A program made the translations under genes and the position numbers. Shown here in pieces: positions 62,622 to 64,000 of a DNA stretch of 64,000 bases. The notes under the pieces were generated by a model. That model was not told the DNA's origin. It saw only the letters and a list, made by a program, of their open reading frames with translations, and searched no databases. The stretch comes from Microvirga roseola (GTDB lineage Bacteria > Pseudomonadota > Alphaproteobacteria > Rhizobiales > Beijerinckiaceae): assembly GCF_020866965.1 (NCBI RefSeq), contig NZ_JAJATX010000002.1, forward strand, positions 112,317 through 176,316, read 5' to 3'. How positions within the stretch are numbered: the stretch's first letter is position 1; every line of letters begins with the position of its first letter.

Positions 62622-63533
62622 TCAAGGAGCCATGAGCACCCGGCTGCACTCGTTCGGCAACTGGGCCATCGTCAGCGGTGGGCGTGGCTTGCCCGGCTTC
62701 GGGTGGAGCATCTGCGGCGTAAACCACTGCGCCAGTTCAGCGCCGCATCCGTCCCCGCCCGGGGGTGGGGCCTGATCCGCACAACCGGCATCGCCCGCCG
62801 GGCAGGCAAGGCGGATATGGAAGTGATAGTTGTGGCCGAACATCGGGCGCACCTTGGTCAGCCATCCCCGGTCCTCCCCCGCTTCCCGGCACAGCGCCTT
62901 CTTGATTGCCGGGTTCACGAAGATGCGCGCCACGTCCTTCTCCTTCGCCGCAGCGCGGATAAGGGCTGTGTGCTGGGGCGTCCAGATCTTAGGGTCCACA
63001 TCGCGCCAGTCGCTGCGCACCACGTTCGTGGCCGACATCTCCTCGCGCTCCGCCCGGGACAGGCGCCGGTCCGGCATCGGCGTCAGCCACACATCCGCAT
63101 CGAGCCCGATCTGGTGGGAGGCATGGCCCGTGAGCATGGGACCGCCGCGCGGCTGCGAGATGTCGCCCACGAGAAGCCCGGGCCAGCCGTTGATCTCGGG
63201 CACGCGCGCGGAGAGCCGCTGGAGCAGGGCGATCAGGCGCGGATGCCCCCAGTTGCGGTTGCGGGACAGGCGCATCACCTGCCAGGTCTCTCCGTCCACC
63301 GGGATCGCCTCCGCGCCGGCGACGCAGCCGCGGGCATAGCTGCCGATGGCGCGCGCCTGGAGAGAAGCAGGTTTGTCGCGCCGCCCGAACAATTCCTTGG
63401 CGGCGAGCTTCGGGTCGTTCGGATTGGCGAGAGGCGGCAGCGGCTTCGGTTTCAGCGTGCCCTTGTCCTGGGCGAGGGCGGAGCTGCCGGCGAGGAGGGC
63501 AAGAACCATGGTGAGAGAGCGAATCGCATTCAT
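62622..63533 (-). CDS. mepA: penicillin-insensitive murein endopeptidase MepA
   Basis: 303 residues. Signal peptide MNAIRSLTMVLALLAGSSALAQ, so it acts in the periplasm. LAS-type zinc peptidase (M74) that cuts D-alanyl-meso-diaminopimelyl cross-links. Zinc ligands and catalytic residues are in GHASHQIGLDADVWL (H and D) and HNYHFHIRL (H-x-H). Cysteines near the C-terminus (CPAGDAGC, CGAELAQW) match the disulphide pattern of the family. It converges with msrA. Confidence 0.94.
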   Translation of the reverse strand: MNAIRSLTMVLALLAGSSALAQDKGTLKPKPLPPLANPNDPKLAAKELFGRRDKPASLQARAIGSYARGCVAGAEAIPVDGETWQVMRLSRNRNWGHPRLIALLQRLSARVPEINGWPGLLVGDISQPRGGPMLTGHASHQIGLDADVWLTPMPDRRLSRAEREEMSATNVVRSDWRDVDPKIWTPQHTALIRAAAKEKDVARIFVNPAIKKALCREAGEDRGWLTKVRPMFGHNYHFHIRLACPAGDAGCADQAPPPGGDGCGAELAQWFTPQMLHPKPGKPRPPLTMAQLPNECSRVLMAP

Positions 63534-63601
63534 GGAAGAAGGCTAGCGCGAGGGCGACGGCCCTGAAACCGGCTTTCGAAGGGCCATCTTGTCGCTTGCC
63601 G

Positions 63602-63633
63602 GAAAAGAGCGGGGCCGGACAGACCGGCCCCGC
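63602..63633 (-). terminator. intrinsic terminator after the last minus gene
   Basis: Perfect 10-bp stem GCGGGGCCGG/CCGGCCCCGC (63609-63618 with 63624-63633), loop ACAGA. On the minus strand it is followed by TCTTTTCC. It lies 7 bases past the stop of the gene at 63640. Confidence 0.85.
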
Positions 63634-63639
63634 CTGCCG

Positions 63640-63981
63640 TCAGTGCCGCGGCTGAGGCCGTCCCTCGTAGCCGCTCCGCTGACTTACATGGCCCGGTCCG
63701 AAGCTGCGCTTGTCATGACCGTTGCCGGTGCGGCGCGTGACGGGCTGCGGCTGATAGGGCGGGATCGGCCGCCGGTACGAACGATCCTGACGGCGATGCT
63801 GGTTCCGTCCGCGCGGGGCGATCATGAGCGCGGCGAAGGCAGCGCCGAGGCCGGCGATGAGGGCCGCCGTGAAGAAGGGATGGATCTGCGCCTCGAGGAG
63901 GAAGCTCGTCTTGCGCGGCTCGCCCTGAAGGGACGAATACATGTCGCCGTCCCGACGGGAGCGGTAGAGATTGTCCCGCAT
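63640..63981 (-). CDS. small membrane protein, possibly 5'-truncated by the window edge
   Basis: 113 residues if started at the ATG at 63981. The frame stays open without a stop from there to the window end at 64000 (upstream codons read ERERPE), so the real start may lie outside. One membrane helix near the middle (PFFTAALIAGLGAAFAALMIA), then a long basic, proline- and arginine-rich tail (RRQDRSYRRPIPPYQPQP) ending RPQPRH. The family is not recognised; a membrane-anchored protein with a disordered basic tail. It is followed closely by an intrinsic terminator. Confidence 0.6.
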   Translation of the reverse strand: MRDNLYRSRRDGDMYSSLQGEPRKTSFLLEAQIHPFFTAALIAGLGAAFAALMIAPRGRNQHRRQDRSYRRPIPPYQPQPVTRRTGNGHDKRSFGPGHVSQRSGYEGRPQPRH

Positions 63982-64000
63982 TTCCGGCCGCTCGCGCTCG

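Overview
The window is GC-rich, densely coded DNA from an alphaproteobacterium, most likely Hyphomicrobiales near Methylobacteriaceae (Microvirga-like). That placement is inference. It rests on protein character, frequent ATGA stop/start overlaps, a TamA/TamB pair, and two promoter sites of the alphaproteobacterial general stress response type (GGAAC-N16/17-CGTT). No complete mobile element, CRISPR array or rRNA was seen. There is one tRNA, tRNA-Ser(GGA), with a decayed integrase start beside it.

Layout. 25-7504 (-): a zinc alcohol dehydrogenase broken by a one-base frameshift, then tamB and tamA. 8043-12864 (+): the conserved prkA - yeaH/yhbH - spoVR stress operon, followed by a lone hypothetical. 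13604-15678 (+): a medium-chain dehydrogenase and a Gfo/Idh/MocA oxidoreductase, ending at a strong hairpin shared with the convergent operon. 15751-21080 (-) and 21418-28119 (+): two tightly packed divergent operons. The minus operon carries inositol-3-phosphate synthase, a histidine phosphatase, a CgeB-like glycosyltransferase, a sugar nucleotidyltransferase, a CmoB-like methyltransferase and a small TIM-barrel glycosidase whose motif order looks circularly permuted. The plus operon carries two sugar-nucleotide epimerases, a GT4 glycosyltransferase and three CgeB-like glycosyltransferases. A UDP-glucuronate decarboxylase-like gene follows at 28232. The spacer between the divergent operons has a consensus EcfG-type promoter facing each way. 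This is the best candidate for an undescribed system: a stress-induced, probably inositol-based glycoside or glycolipid pathway.

29396-34316: stress and envelope genes (ion channel with an odd filter, MscS channel, DUF421/YetF, YihY/BrkB, endonuclease/exonuclease/phosphatase protein). 34658-39578: a polytopic membrane protein, a Wzx-like flippase, a GT8 glycosyltransferase and a small proline-rich protein, with more AT-rich spacers.

39731-60710: a catabolic island with three different solute uptake systems. A minus operon has a LIV-type ABC transporter, whose permease and both ATPases are fused in one 838-residue chain, plus a carnitine-dehydrogenase-like enzyme and a BKACE enzyme. A GntR regulator with a perfect 12-bp palindrome in the divergent spacer probably controls it. 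On the plus strand are an SDR, an AGE-family epimerase, a 3-hydroxyisobutyrate dehydrogenase-like enzyme, a TRAP transporter, another SDR, a DUF2938 protein and a tripartite tricarboxylate transporter. A cupin/SDR pair (-) and an iron-containing alcohol dehydrogenase (+) close the island.

60711-64000: integrase remnant, tRNA-Ser, a small membrane protein, msrA, mepA, and a small membrane protein that may continue past the window edge.
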